From NCBI GenBank assembly GCA_964036275.1, contig OZ038436.1:22471904-22535903 (forward strand): a DNA stretch of 64,000 nucleotides. The letters run 5' to 3'. Position numbers and translations under genes: made by a program. Positions 10,822-24,800 of the stretch are shown here, in pieces; the stretch's first letter is position 1, and each line of letters begins with the position of its first letter. The notes beneath the pieces were generated by a model, which saw nothing but the letters and a program-made list of their open reading frames with translations, was not told the DNA's origin and did no database searches. This DNA comes from Litoditis marina. Taxonomy: Eukaryota; Nematoda; Chromadorea; Rhabditida; Rhabditidae.

Positions 10822-13800
10822 TTAATTAATGAAAACTCTAGGAAAGAGTGACTTCAGTAGCTGTGCTATATCTTCGATGTTAGTATTTAATAGGTCTTCA
10901 GTCGATAGTTTGTCGAAGACTTCTTTTTGTCTCGGAATTTGGAGTTGAGGAACGCCACCCGGATACGGGCGGTATCGACGAGTAGGCGCTGGAACTAAGT
11001 TGAGAAATAAGAGGTGATTACAAAGTATGTATTCAGTTTCACACAAGGGTTAAGTGTGTGAATGAAACTGAGTTGAATTGATCGGAAAAAAGTTCTAACT
11101 GAGGTTTAATGCTCTATAGGTGAGCAGAACAGAGGGAATTCCAAATCAGTTTATCGCGTTTTTGTGCTGGTGTTGGAATAGAATCAAACTTTTCGTTTTT
11201 TCACGTTTTTCAGAATAAAAAACGTTTGCCCAGCTTCATAGCTTCATATTGTCTTCACAGCTCTGCGTTTGATGTTTAGGATACACTCACCAAAGGTGGA
11301 CAATTCTATTTCTATACTATCCACTGTGGTTGAAGGGCGCTCCGTGGTAGACACGGTCTCCTCGTCCTCGGGTACTGTAATTGATAATATTGAAACATCT
11401 CAATGCGATCTTTCTCATGATAAAATTATCCGTGTTCGGTCTAAAGCAAAAGTGTCTAAGTATCCCGAACATTCTATCAGAATGACTAATTCTATCCTAC
11501 CCCAGTGTGTAAGTTCAATGAATGACAAATGCACGGCTGCAATGGTTGCTGTGAAATACTAGCATTATCACCTCTCCCGCAAGCCAGTTGAATTTCTTCA
11601 CTATCCAGTTCGCTACCGTCGCCAACTCCGAACCGAGGACATTTGGTTCTGCAAAGAGTGGAACCATTGATGAAGTTCATATGTGAACATATCTCGTATG
11701 AGAACAATACTACAATACAAATATACAAGCCTAGTGTTTCCCGTACTATGTTGTGTAAAATGGTGTTGACGTCAAAAAGGCGCTGATAGTTGGGAGTTTG
11801 CCGTGTGTATTTGTCTGACGTAACATGTTTATCACGTGTTTGCCAGTCACGTGCCTTTCTCTAGAAACATCCTTACTTCAACCACAAATGGAAACCCATA
11901 TTGACCAACTTACCTGAACAGAAGAGCCAACTCCTTTCTGACACTGGGAGAGAATTCTTCAATGAGGTTCTTTTTCTCCCGCTTCATTGACTCCAGTCGC
12001 TCGTATGCATTTCGTGCATCGGTTGACAGGCTTTTCACCTGTTCGTATGCCAAATAACTAGTAGTGAGGCTAAACTTAGATACAAACACCGTAAAGTGTG
12101 ATCTAGTGTGCAGGTGAAAAAGTCGTTAGCACAACAAATTTCACCGTTTTACACATTTGTTTTTCTAATGCGTTTCTCAGAGTGTTCGTTTTGCAAACGA
12201 CTCACAAGCATTCATTCAGCATATTTAAGGAGAATGAAGGATAACAACCAATATTAACAATCGAAAAAGTCATACCTTGTGTCTAAACCGTTCTGCCCTC
12301 CTTTCCAAATAGAGAATGTATTTTTCCAGGTTGGTCAGTGCCTCTGTGTCCAACACTCCGCTGCCCCATTGTCTCAACAAACGGGAACGCTCAGAGGTCT
12401 CCAGTGCACGGGTGGACAGAATCTGAAACACAGTACTTCTGTAAAAATCAAAACTTGAAGTGAAATGGCTAAACAACGATTACTTGTTGAAAGAAATGAA
12501 AGAAAAAACTAATTTGCAAACATTAGCAACCTCGTTAAATCTTTTCACTTCTTCCAGACCGAGTCCTTGAAGGAATGAAGTTTGTGACGTAGGTTCCTTC
12601 ACGTTCACGCCCCACCTCAACACCTGAAAGAATAACTTCGAGAACAACTTGAAACTATGACAGTTCTAAATGTTGAACGTTATACTTCCGCTTTTTCTGG
12701 GTTTGCAGTTTGTTCCGTTTCGATTAAGCGTTCTGCTGTAACGGCCGATCAGCGATCACACAACCACTCAAACATGTTCACTCCTACAGAGGTCCGTACT
12801 TGTTAGTGCTGCAGCTGGATGTAATTCCAGTCACTTTGCACCATGTGTGCAGCCCCTGTAAGCTACATTTGCAGGTAGCTAAGCAGCTGCAAAAGTTTGC
12901 ACGTGACCGATGACGCACTATCCAAGTAGGACTTTCAGAATCGAGGTTTCTACTCACATTACTTTTTTATCCGTTTTTTATTCATCAATCGTATAATGAA
13001 ACAAGTTCATCATACTATGATATTAACCCTAATGTGACTTGGCTTACCCTTTCCCTCAACTCCTCTGGTAGAAGATCAATTAGCTCGCGAGTCTGGGTCA
13101 ACTGTCTGTGATAAAAATGGAATTCAACATATGCGAAAGTGCACAAACCGCGAAATAAGCAGACATTTTTGAATATATATTTGCTAATCTATGTTCATTT
13201 TGTTTTGATACAATGGAACATTCGGAATAAGACAACAAATAAATTATCGATTTCTTATTTGTAGGCTCAGCATTTTATCTGCCAGGTTGGGATCTGACCG
13301 TAGGGATATTTCTGAATACGATTTGTAACTCTACCTTTCGCATCTAGTTTTTGTGCTCGGAAAGCCTCCCCATATTTTCTTCATCTCTCTGCGGTACTCG
13401 AGTGGGAGCATCGCAGTAAAATCAGGCAGTGAGCAGTCCTTCATTGAGCCGTATTCAACCTCAAAGTATGAATTATCTTTAAAGTCGATGTTCAGGGTGT
13501 TCAATTAGTCCTGTAGACATTAGAAAAACCATGGAACGCATAAAGGTACGTCCCTTCATTACAGTGAACATAACACTCAGTCACTGCATGAATGATATAA
13601 ACGAGTGCCTACAATATTGATAAACTGCATGAGTTTGTTTTCCTAGTATGGTATACTCAAAATCATTCCGATGTCTATAGTCTGATCTGTGATGTGTATT
13701 GTGTGGGGTGGGGACCAGTCCTAGCGCGTGTCCCTTTCATGTATTCAACATCTTATGAGCTGTCTGCCTAGCGTCGTGATATGTTTGCCTTCATTGTGTG

Positions 13801-15193
13801 AAGAGCATTGACCAGAATAACAACGCACCTTCATATTCAACAAGCGGTCTGCAGTCGACTATGCGAAAGAAGGGGAAAGCCAGATTAGTATGACTTTGAA
13901 TACGTTGAAAGATAACTAATCTTTCAAAGTATTTTTTTAACTTGCACTTATAACTCTGACATTTCAGTACCTTGTAGTAGATTGAACGCAAATTCGCAAA
14001 CATTGAACATGACGAGAAGTATAAGTTCGTTCTTTTATTGGTCCCGATTATTTTCGGTCAAATTTGTAAACTATGGCGTTTGTAGAGATCAAACTACAAC
14101 GGAATTCGGTAACTTCTTATACTGCGAACTCGACAATTGTGGGGGGGGGAGGTGCGGCTACACTAATTGGGAGATACCACTTCACATCCGGTAGTCAATA
14201 CTTTTCACCCACATCTTCATATTTTGTATTCGGAGAGTTGCTCTACATATGTTTACAACTAGTGTTTTAAATGTAATAATTTGGGTATTTGGTTGGTTTT
14301 ATTGTCTTTTGCATAAATACAGCTATAACCGCGTGTATAATTAATGGAAACACTAGGCGCTGTAGTAACTTCCTACTAATCAGCAAGAACACAGAATTAC
14401 ATTCCGAGAACTTGCGTGGTCGTGAGATTTTCCCAGTGACAACTGATCAAGGGTAGTATATGCGTAGTACGAGGTGACCGAAGATTAGGTACTAGCGCAT
14501 GTTGACTTGTTATAAGCCAAGGTTGTTGGTGATCAAAATATCAAGAGGTGCAGAAAAGGTGCAAGGGCAGCAAGTGTTTTTGCTGCTAATTGTTTCACAC
14601 AGCTAACGCTCTGCACAGTTTTCTGAAAATAAATACTGCAGGAAAATAAACAGTAGAAGTCGCACATAGTGATATAGATAAATTATATGACCTACCTGAT
14701 GCTGTTTCTGAAACTCGATAATATTTCCAGCAAAACAGGCACGAAACCATCCCAACAGAATCAAGCCGAACACTGAAAGTTTCGTATCAAGATAAAAATA
14801 TGCACATCTCTGATCAAAACCGAAAACGTCAGAAACACGTTCGGCACTGCTACTTTCGCGCACGATTGTGTGTTGCACAGTCCGTATAACCTCAGGTAAA
14901 GATATTCGCGTTCCGACTAGGACTGGTTGGCATCGTGCCTTGATTTTCGATTGACCATGTCTCAGAGCGCACTTAAATTTTCCAGAATGTTTTCCTATTT
15001 ATATGTTTTCGTGAAAGTGAAGAAACGCTTATAGATATTTTGCTCGATCATGGTGATAAACACCCTAGAAATTCATGAGCAGTCTGCAAAATTCTCAACG
15101 CGAATGGCGGGAACTATAGATGCAAACGATTGGAGCTATGATACAGTAACCAAAAGAAATATTCGAGAGAGCTGAGAACCAACCTTTCTTCAT
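10822..15193 (-). CDS. Secreted helical protein, possibly FAR-like (nematode lipid-binding)
   Basis: Eleven exons chain in phase: 15193-15184, 14772-14696, 13858-13829, 13459-13335, 13105-13048, 12623-12531, 12422-12276, 12038-11914, 11648-11617, 11374-11291, 10994-10822; about 317 residues. A 10-base first exon (ATGAAGAAAG) joins a signal-peptide exon giving MKKVFGLILLGWFRACFAG. The middle 200 residues are charged and amphipathic helical, with segments such as LIDLLPEELRER, LEKYILYLERRAERF and SLSTDARNAYERL, recalling nematode fatty-acid and retinol-binding (FAR) proteins. A Ser/Thr/Glu-rich linker (TVSTTERPSTT) follows, then a basic Pro/Arg segment and a helical tail. Exon 3, the weak acceptor of exon 4 (CTTTGAG) and the donor of exon 9 are the least certain. 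FAR relationship is a resemblance, not a demonstrated homology. Confidence 0.7.
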
Positions 15194-16930
15194 GGCCGTC
15201 TAGATGGTATTTGACGTATTCCTAATCCGACATCCCACTTCCGCCCATCAATTCAACTTAATACGTGAGGCATGAAGGCGAGTAGTCAGAGCAAACAATA
15301 CGACAGATCAGTCTGTAGTCGAGTTCAGTATAGTCGCGAGGTGCTGCATAGAGGGAAGATCACGTGGAACGTGAATAAACGTGTGAACCATGATAATGCA
15401 ATTTAATAGTACTTTACACTCTAAGTACTACGTTAATTACCTCCATTTCGATACAGTCGAAAGGTACTGTAGGAATAAATGTGACGAAAAACCTCAAGTA
15501 ACAAGAAATATAATATTGAATGTACTTCAGGTCGCATTAATATTATTATTTAGATGTTCAAAACCAAACATTATATTCTGAATATGATTATTTTCCTATA
15601 GTTTGCATGTAAATTTGAAATAGGAAAAGTTGACGAATAGTGCCTGTCGACATTGAGCAAAACTGAATCAGGTATTGGTTCCTTTATTTTACTATGAAAC
15701 TATTATTTCAGTTACTTTTTCCATTATGAAAGCATACGCAAATTCATTGTTTCATAATTTTGTTCTGCATCATCCGGAATAGATCTCACATGAAGCCATC
15801 CGTTTTCGGTATTTGGACGGATGAAACTGTATCATTGCTGAACTCACTAATGACTTCAAATGGGGCTCAAGTGTAACTTCATTATCCCAACTAGTCTATG
15901 CGGAATACAAAATAGCATTTGTCTAGCTCCGAACGCAGATGATGGGTAGGTCATCTGTGTTCATTTACATCAACAACTAATGCTATTAGCAACGTTCTTT
16001 ATGTACCCGTTTTTCTTTTGTTTTCTCAAATGTCAGTTTGAATAGTTTCCATTTCGTGATTTCATATTGGTCTATTATTATAAACATTATTATTATTAAA
16101 TAATCCGGTTCAAAAGAAAACACCAACGTACACCTCAGATTTACTCAACTTAGCATGCAAATCGAGCAGATATGAGTTATTTTACCAGAGATCACGCAGA
16201 GCTACTCCCACATAGCAGCAGCTAATCCACAGAATTATAACCTACGTCAAATTTGTGTCGAACTTTAAGTTTCATGTCGCGTATTAGTGTGACACGTATC
16301 TGACAAATGTACTCTTAGGTTTTTTTCCGTTTTACGTTTTCTCGATCACTAGTACTACCGTACTATTTTCCGGGTTCGATAATGTTGCGTTTCTATCTTT
16401 TTATGTTTGTCTCACGATCTGATTTCTCTCACGCACCGTCTCATTAGGGAAACTAATCCGTGCTTGTACTTTACATTATTTGCACCCTGCTGTTGCATTT
16501 CACTCGATTAGTTCATATTGGGTGTGGAACAACCTGATCTGTCCTATCAAGTTATCTTACCGGGTTCACTTAGTTCAAGACTTAGTTGTCGAACTGTGCT
16601 GCGCGCAGCGTGGTCGAGCTAGATGTGCGCTTCAAAACTCGTTAACGTACAATAAAAAACCCAATATAGTGGCAGTATCTATTTGTTTTTTGTTCTCTTT
16701 TAAATCTTTGTGAAGTATTTTATGAATCAACTGGTTCGCTGAATAGTCTATTCTGAATATTGGTCAATTATATATGTTTTTTTTACGTTTCACGTAACGA
16801 TTCTATTTCCAAGTATGATAATTCACTTCAGCACTGCCACTAACATCAAATTATTTCATACGACCTAATAAAACCAGTTTATGGACTTTCTACACTTTCG
16901 ATTGTGATATATTTATTACCAGGTTGCGAA
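15194..16930. other. Divergent intergenic region, candidate shared promoters
   Basis: Separates the start of the minus-strand secreted gene from the start of the first Srd-type gene. Only short ORFs without features. Highly AT-rich with a TTATTATTATTA stretch near 16085. No RNA gene or repeat recognised. Confidence 0.5.
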
Positions 16931-19540
16931 ATGGATCCGGAGATATCCCTAGAAGTTGCTAGATGGGACCGCTTTTCCACCATACTGGGGTCAGCACTAT
17001 GTTACACAGGTGAGAATTGTGTATACTATATGACGGTTTTTTTTCTTTCGTTGGAAAGTTGAACTCGAATTACACCCCAGTAAAGTAGTTCATTGAGTTC
17101 ATTCAACATATTACGTCATGAAAATATATATAATATTCAACCGAAATCTGATGTGGATTGTAGTAACACGTTTAATGATTTGCTCGGGCTTTCTCGTTAT
17201 TTTTCTTAGAGAAAGCTAGAGTATTGCACTGTTCGTTGAGATATCACATCAGGCATAGTGATGTCTGCAAAATCTACTAGATCTCGCAGGAACTAGATTG
17301 TGAGAGCTTGAAAGACGGTGAGCGAAAGCTTCTCACTGGTGGTATCGTAAGAATAGGATCGTCGAGGTATCTCATGACGTTCTCGCACGTCGGTACTTCA
17401 CATTCTCACGAGATACGTGGAGATGAGTAGCACCGCCAGGTTTCACAACTAAAACAGGCGGTAATATTGTTTATTTTTCAGGTATCGTGTTGAATTGTAT
17501 CTTTGTATATCTGATTATCCGCCACTCTCCCCCAAGTCTTCGAACCTATTCCGTTCTTCTCATAAATGCAGCCATTTTCGACCTAATGACGTGCGTTGCT
17601 TCTGTTATGGCAACTCAGAAGTGAGTTTGTAAGATTAAATAACACATTATTTGAATAACCACATAAGATCATAGAGAAATTCTACGGAGATTTTACCACG
17701 AAAATTCGGTCGACTTTGAACATCGGTAGTTCATTTTGTTAATCATAGTCACAACAAAATTCCAGTAAACTGAGAAAGTGTGCAGATCAGTGAGACGCAG
17801 ACAGTCGTCTTCGGTTGATCCGAGTTCTAATTTTTGTAGCCGGTCAGTATTTTCGCTTTGGCTTCAATCATTTGGAACTTAGCACCATTCGATATTCGAA
17901 AACAGCCAAACTAAAATAGTATTTATTGTAGAGTTCTTTTTTCTGGTGTTTCTCTCACCTACATATTCCATGGAACGTGTACCTATTTTGGCCCTTTTTG
18001 TTGTTATTTTTCTCACTGTTTCACGTGTCACACGTTCGCTCACTCGCTTTGGATCATTTTCGTGAGTTTCTGTCATCTTCATGTAGCGGATACCCAACAT
18101 ATGGTTTTAGATACGTATACTATAGCACAAACAGACGGTATAGTACGTTACCCGCACCATATTCTTAGGAGATAGTGGCACACTGCTCTCTCGCAAACTG
18201 TGTTTAATGTACGTATGCTTCCACCTCATGTCAATGGTTACAAGAATAAAAGCCTTAGTATTTCAGTCAGCATCGGGTGAAATCACCATTTTGGATTTAC
18301 ACAGTTGCTTTGCTTCAAATTAACGTGAAAATTACGCACGAAAGTCAGTTTCACATAATGGTCTCTAGTTGTTCGTTGTAACAATTGTTCACGACATACA
18401 ACAATCACATCGCTCTCGATTATCTCTCACATATTAAAACGTTCCGCAGTATTACTGTAGCAGTCCTCAATCGTGGGAAATATTATACTGTAGAGGTCGA
18501 CGATTGTGTGAACTATAGTACAACAATCTCCTGATTTTTGACCTCACAAATTCAAACATCCATAGAAGTGGCACAATAGAATGGAACAGAATTGACTTAG
18601 TCGCGATTTAACACGTGACTGAGTATGTGACACTTCACATGGCTAAATTGAGAGAAAAGTAGAAAAGATAAAGGGTATGGTTACCCTGTTACGCACACAT
18701 AGTATCACATGCAATTTAACAGTGCTGGACGACGGTGATTGAACCAAATAGTTTGTGGGACAGTAGCTACTATCAAAGTGACGTTCTAAGAAGAGATGTT
18801 TTGTGAAGAGATCAAGCATACTGTAGAGATCAAAGATCGTGTGAAAAACAATATATTTAGATGTCGTTCATCTACCGGTATATGATTCTTGTGAGACCGC
18901 AACCGAAAACAGAGCAGGTCGTCTACTGTTGTCTGATCGCTTATATTCCATCATTTACCATGTTGGTGAGTGAAACATTTCAAGGAGTTTGAGGAAACTC
19001 ATATTTGTTTTTCTCTCAGATGTTATTTAAAACTGTAACTATTTAAACAAGAGTTTTTATACCTATTTAAAGCTAAAAATTTACGTAAAGGTAAGCAATC
19101 CCGTATTTTGCGAAGGTGGATTGTGTAGTGAAGACTGAAACTATGTAATCAATTACAATTACCAATAGAAACAATAGTACGAGACATACATGTCCTAACA
19201 AACACACCAGATTTCATAAAAACTCGAAAACACAGTTATCATAGTAAGCGTTTCAGTACATTGTGATCAAAATCAGAACGATGAAACGTATTGTACACAT
19301 TTTCAGTTGAGGAAATACGGACTAGTTTGAACTATTCTGTTTTTCTGTGATATTGTGTTTCAATAATTCGCAGGTGTTCTACTCGACCGATTTCGCTGGA
19401 GGGCCGGAAATGGTGACAATAATGGACGAATTCTACCCTCAATACCATTTCAAAAATGACACATATTGGCAAGGTAATTATATTGATTTATACTAGATTC
19501 ATGTGCAAGAAGATCTCTAGAGAAGTAGATAGCAATGGAG

Positions 19541-19605
<65 letters not shown>

Positions 19606-21830
19606 GGGAGAGAGAGAGAGAGAGAGAAAGCGAGGCAGAGAGAGAGAAAGCGAGGCAGAGGGAAGCGAGAGAGCAAGAGAGAATGTGGGAGAAAGAGACA
19701 TAGTTAAAAAGACGTGGAGGAAGGTAGAGACATAAAGGGAGGGAGGGGGAGAAGAAGATTTGAAAGAGAGGAGGAGAAAAGAGAGGGCAATCAAATGGAT
19801 AAGAGGCCTACTCACATTTGAATGTTCTCCTGCGTACTGTAAAAGGTTATGCAAGTATGGAAGCGACTTTATCAGTTCAGACATGACTGTGGCTGGGAAT
19901 ATGTCTGTATTCTCCCCCATCACAGCTGGAGCCATTCTCTACATGTGTCTATCTTGCGTACCGATCTACGCAACTATACTTCATTTCAGGAAGAAGGTAT
20001 TTAGTAATTTTATTCATTCATTTATCTACATTCAGAGTGTTATGGGAGTGATAAAATCTTTGTTGTAGTTTCATCTCGAGCAGAGTCAAGCTACAAAAAC
20101 ATAGGGTTACAAATACGGAAATAGTTCTGCTATGCACAGTAGTTTTCTATTATTTCCACCGATTTTTTTAAAGAATGTTACTGTTCTCACAACTTCTTTA
20201 ATTTCAGACCTTGAAGCTCTTGTCGTCAGAAGATTTGAAGCTAAGTGCAACTACTCAAAGATCTCATAAGGCTCTGATAAAGGTGAGAATTTGTTTATTT
20301 TATTATATTCTCTAAAGGTCAAACAGAACAATTATCGAGGCATATAAAAGGTTTGGAGAAAGATGTCTGTTTATTTATTTAGGGTAAAAATTGAAATGAA
20401 AGTTATCACCCGAACAATAAACTAAAGTACAATAGTCAATAGACGTGAGGTAGTCACGTAACACCACTTTGTTATCTTAAGTGTATGGAGAGAAAGTTGA
20501 AACAAGAACATGAAGAAAGGATCCGAAAAATTCAAAAAAGAAACAAGAAAACATAGTGACTAAAAGTTTTTAATACAACTTTGTTCAGGCTCTGACCTGC
20601 CAGGCAATCATACCCGTATTCTGGTTGACCGCCTCTATGATGTTTCTTCTTGCGCAATTTCATGTGGTTGGAGGACCGGCTGTCGAGAACATGACATTCC
20701 GGTTGGTAGTAATTCATCTGGCAGTAACGAATATATAGGGTTGTACATTTGAGAACAATTGTAAACGTGGGCCGAAACTAAAAAAAATTGTGTTCGGACT
20801 AGGGTTGTTAAAGTCGAACTCGAAACTCGACTCGAAAAAACTCGAAAATTTTCGAGTTGAGTCGAACTCGAAACTCGAAAACTCGAAATTTCTCAAAACT
20901 CGAAAACTCGAAAACTCGAAAACTCGAAATTTTCCAAAACGCGACAACTCGAAAACTCGAAAACCCGAAAACTCGAAAACTCGATTTTTCGCCAAACTCG
21001 AAAACTCGATTTTTGAACGCGAAAACTCGAAAATCAAAATTTCGTACTCGAAAAATGTATCTTTTGGGTCCAAAAACACTCAAAACTCGACTCGACTCGA
21101 AAAAACTCGAACATTTTCGAGTCGAGTCGAACTCGAAACTCGAAAACTAGAAATTTCCCACAACTCGAAAACTCGAAAACTCGAAAACTCGAAATTTTTA
21201 ACTCGAATAACAACCCTAGTTCGGACCTCATATTGTTTTGCAACATCATAAATGCGTTATGAAAAGTGTGTTTCAGAATAATGGAATGTATGCCGACCCT
21301 CAGTCCAATTGTATCGATGTACTGCGTAACGCCCTATCGGTAAGTGGTTCAATGTGAAGAAAAGTTTTGCCTTCTTCAATCTCTAACTTGCTTATTCATT
21401 TTATTGTGTTCAACGAATTGTTCAGATACAGAAGCTGAATCACCAGCCGGACAGCAGCACATCACAAAATTTAGTGTTAAAATATGTACACGTGATTGAA
21501 AGTTAGAACAAAAATCGGTTACATCAGTGATCCAAATCGAGGTAGTTCGAAAATTGAAAGTGAAGTTTGATATCCCCTCCATGAGAGTATAGGATTCTAT
21601 AACATTTTCTGTTTTGGTAACGTTTTGTATTTTTTTTTTACAGTCGTCGAATTCTTCACTGGAAGTCCATACTGATGCGAAAGAAACAGGAGATGATGGC
21701 CTTTTCTGTGTTGGAGAAAGGTAGACAACTACTCTCCATGCGAAGATTCAACCACTCTTTTCAAGAGGCCTCCAGCACCGACATAGATATCTTCCATTCC
21801 TACGTCGACACCTACAGTATGCAGTCGTAA
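16931..21830 (+). CDS. Srd-class chemoreceptor (7TM), copy 1
   Basis: Ten exons, all phase-consistent: 16931-17009, 17482-17620, 17932-18061, 18861-18965, 19374-19473, 19881-19996, 20208-20282, 20589-20701, 21277-21339, 21644-21830; 368 residues. TM1-TM2 carry VLNCIFVYLIIRHSPPSLR and TYSVLLINAAIFDLMTC, the hallmark of nematode serpentine receptor class D. TM3 has FHGTCTYFGPFCCYF, TM6-7 carry PVFWLTASMMFLLAQFHV and MECMPTLSPIVSMYCVTPYR, and a Ser-rich cytoplasmic tail ends SYVDTYSMQS. The ATG gives the same 26-codon first exon as the downstream copy. It would act as an olfactory or pheromone GPCR in ciliated neurons (family knowledge). Introns hold a GA repeat and a 421-bp transposable element; no coding lesion is visible. 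Confidence 0.9.
19544..19599. repeat. (GA)n microsatellite
   Basis: About 28 GA units in intron 5 of the first Srd-type gene, then degenerate GA-rich sequence to about 19800. It generates spurious Arg-Glu and Leu-Ser ORFs on both strands. Confidence 0.95.
20799..21219. mobile_element. 421-bp TIR element with CTCGAAAA satellite interior
   Basis: Perfect 12-bp terminal inverted repeats, CTAGGGTTGTTA and TAACAACCCTAG, flanked by a perfect 6-bp duplication TTCGGA (20793-20798 and 21220-21225). The interior is almost entirely an irregular tandem array of CTCGAAAA with CTCGACTCGA variants. It lies in intron 8 of the first Srd-type gene and is absent from the equivalent intron of the second copy. 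Confidence 0.85.
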
Positions 21831-24800
21831 ATTTGAAGTAAACCACCTTGAAGAATTAGTTAGCTAGTCGTTACAAGAGTAACGGAAGCTTACCAAAAGC
21901 TCAAATTTGTTAAAAAGAAAGAAGTTTCCAATTCCAATACGAAATGCAGTCCAAATTACAACTCAAATGAATTCAGTCGTTTTCTAAATCACTCCGCCCT
22001 GTTACAGAGTTACAGTATCACGATTAGTGTATAATAGTAGTGAGTGTGTAGATAAAAACGCCTACTATGCAGGGAATAACCAAACTTTTTTTAATTAAAA
22101 GAACATCAGATTATCCATTTTTTCTCTTTGAAAAATCAGGAAACTACAGGTGAACAAATAATCATACAGATTTCTAGAGACTTATGTTTAGGTACTACTA
22201 TTGTAAACATCGTGCTAAACCATTATCGTTGTTGTTATTTGTTTTTAGTATTCACAATAAATTGGTCTGTTTGTTCACAATTTCCGTTATTGCTATTTTT
22301 TAGATATTTGGATCCCTATAATCATACTGAATATGATATAATATTCGTTAGCCAATCGGAAATATAATTGTTATACGCTATCAAATGCGCCTGACTAGTT
22401 TTCCGAATTCCCACAAGACCCAAACGGTACTAATTGTACTGTAGAGTTAGTTCGGTGTCTTTCAAATTAGAAGTTAATAATTTATTCCCAGGTGAAATTA
22501 CCTGCAAAATGTAATTTGCCAGTTTGTAGTTGTGATGAATACTCTAATAATTGCAACTCCATGAGTATGGCTTATTACGTTTTCAGCATAAAGTGTATTC
22601 TGGTAAAGAAACATGAGCCACTCAGACAAAACCTGGGGCAGTTAGAGGGGTACTCAGGGGGGCGTGGCCTATCGAATTTTGACATGAAGGTCAGTTTGGT
22701 GGAAATACAGGCAGTTGAAGGGTGCCAGAGAATCTGGCACTTACAGGGGTACACAAAATGGGACTTAGAGGGGTAGGGCGGGCGCGGGCGTATTCTCTAC
22801 CGTAGTAAAGCAATTACCAGCGTGGCAATCATGTGCAACAGATCTTGAATTTTTGATGTTCTCAATAGGCTTATCGTTTTTCTTTGACCAACAAAGATAC
22901 ATTGCCTTTTTACCCCTCTTTAGTGGGTGTTTGACGCATTTGACGTCGCGCGAAAGCTTATCCACGTTTTAGTGGAAGCCCTCTTCAATCTGGTTCTCAA
23001 GGAAATCGACACACAAGCAACTGCTAATTTCACAGAATCCTGCAAAAACGCAATTCACCTTATATTCTTTCATAAAGTCTCGGCTCCTCGTTTTTGCAGC
23101 ATAAGTTGAAGTTTCTGTCAATTTACGCAGCCGAACTCAAAGAACTACCATTAACCGACACTTATTCACTACCTCGTACTCATTCCCATTAATCCCTTAG
23201 GGCACACTAATTTTTATTCCCAGAAAAGTATCATAAACTATGATTGATTTTTCTACATATACATACAAAACACCGTTGAGCAAACGAGTTTTTGTCTTGG
23301 AGTTTTTGTCCTGGTTATGAGAAAGAAAGGGGCAAAACGTCAATAACTTGTGCACCTGACCTTTATATCCAGCATGTTTATACCTTTCATTTCTATGAAA
23401 ATTTCCATCTCAATGAACTCAGCACCTTTTCTGTCACGTTCGCACTCTCAGGAAGTCTAAAGTAAAGGATAAAGGAAGATAATTGCCCTTTAATAATCAT
23501 TAATAAAGATTAAAAACGTAGTATAGCGTGCTTCTCCCTCACATTGTAATGTAGCACATTGCGTTCTATTTGCGATTATCATTCCAGTTCGTGCGTTTCA
23601 AATTGTTATGAAATTCATATTCTTGGATTGGACCATCATTCCATGTATAGTAAATGTAAAATTTTACGAAAAAAGAATTGTGCACCGTTCGTTGCACGTC
23701 CTTTAGTTTTAGTTTTGACGTATTTTACAAGTTTTGTTTTGGGTGACCAGAAATTTCTGAATTCTCTTCCTCTCATTTTCCTCTAAGTTCTACTCGTTTT
23801 GATCTGGATGACATAATTATGTTCTCTTGATAAGCAAGTTAACAAAAGAACTAATAACTTTCATGCGAAAAATGTCGTTTCAGTTTTATGTTTTTTCATC
23901 AACTAGGTTCGTTATATTTTTCTCTGTTGATCAGATTACCACCCGAAATGACAGAAAAGGCGCGATTGCTGCTTGTGTAATTATTCCGCATTCCTACTGC
24001 ATACATTCCACATCATTTCCTTTCGCTACGAACGTCGTTACATAGCAAATTCCATTTTCGAGTTCTGCTTAAATTTGCTTACCTAATGGCAACGAACAGC
24101 AATTATAGAAAGTATTTCTCGGAATACTCTAAGAGCTGAACGCTAGTAGATACACGAGGCTAGTGCACTGATAGATACACGGAGTATCCACGCTGGCCAC
24201 TGTTATTCTCAGAATTCCATATTGAGCGTTATAAACCTCATAAATTAAGCTTTTTCCAAAAATAAAGTACTCAAACTAATTACTTTTGTAATATTAGGTA
24301 TTCTCCGCTAGAAGACGGTCTGTAAGTCTTTTCGTCCTGTTTTCATTTTCTCAGAGGGGTTCAACTGATGATGACCCAACCGTCTGAGAAAACCCAAAAC
24401 CGTCTTGAATCAGGGTCGAAACGGTTTTGAGTACATCTCTTACTGAGCACATTAACCTAATCATACTTTTGTAATAGTTTAACATCTCATCGTACAACTG
24501 TGGTACTGTGAGCCTACCACAATCAGGCAATCGCTGCAGAGAATTACAGAGCTTGTGGTTTTCTGAATACGGCTGCCTTATAAACGCCAGTGTGTCGTCA
24601 GTCCGTTCTCGTGTGTTTGTAGTTTGACCACGGCGCATATTGGAGAAATTCCACGAATTCGCGGTGTTGGCAGACCTGGGCATCATTCTAATTCTTTTAC
24701 TTTCACAAGATTAGCTGAGAAGCGCGTGGCCTTGCTTTGATCACACCATATTCATAATTATTCGAGTTGGTGTCTCCCTGTCTGCGTCTCTTTCAAGATG

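Noticed and set aside
11269..11562. 97-codon plus ORF
   Set aside because: Antisense shadow of an exon (11374-11291) of the minus-strand secreted gene.
19450..19935. 161-codon minus ORF rich in Ser and Leu, and its plus-strand Arg-Glu partner
   Set aside because: Reads through the GA microsatellite in a receptor intron; no coding meaning.
20714..21251. Several ORFs of repeated LENSKTRK- or FRVFEFSS-type sequence
   Set aside because: Translations of the CTCGAAAA array in a transposable element, open in several frames because the repeat lacks stops.
24351..24686. 111-codon minus ORF
   Set aside because: Looked coding at first, but it overlaps a GGTCAAACTACAAACAC motif of the dispersed repeats and has no recognisable domain.
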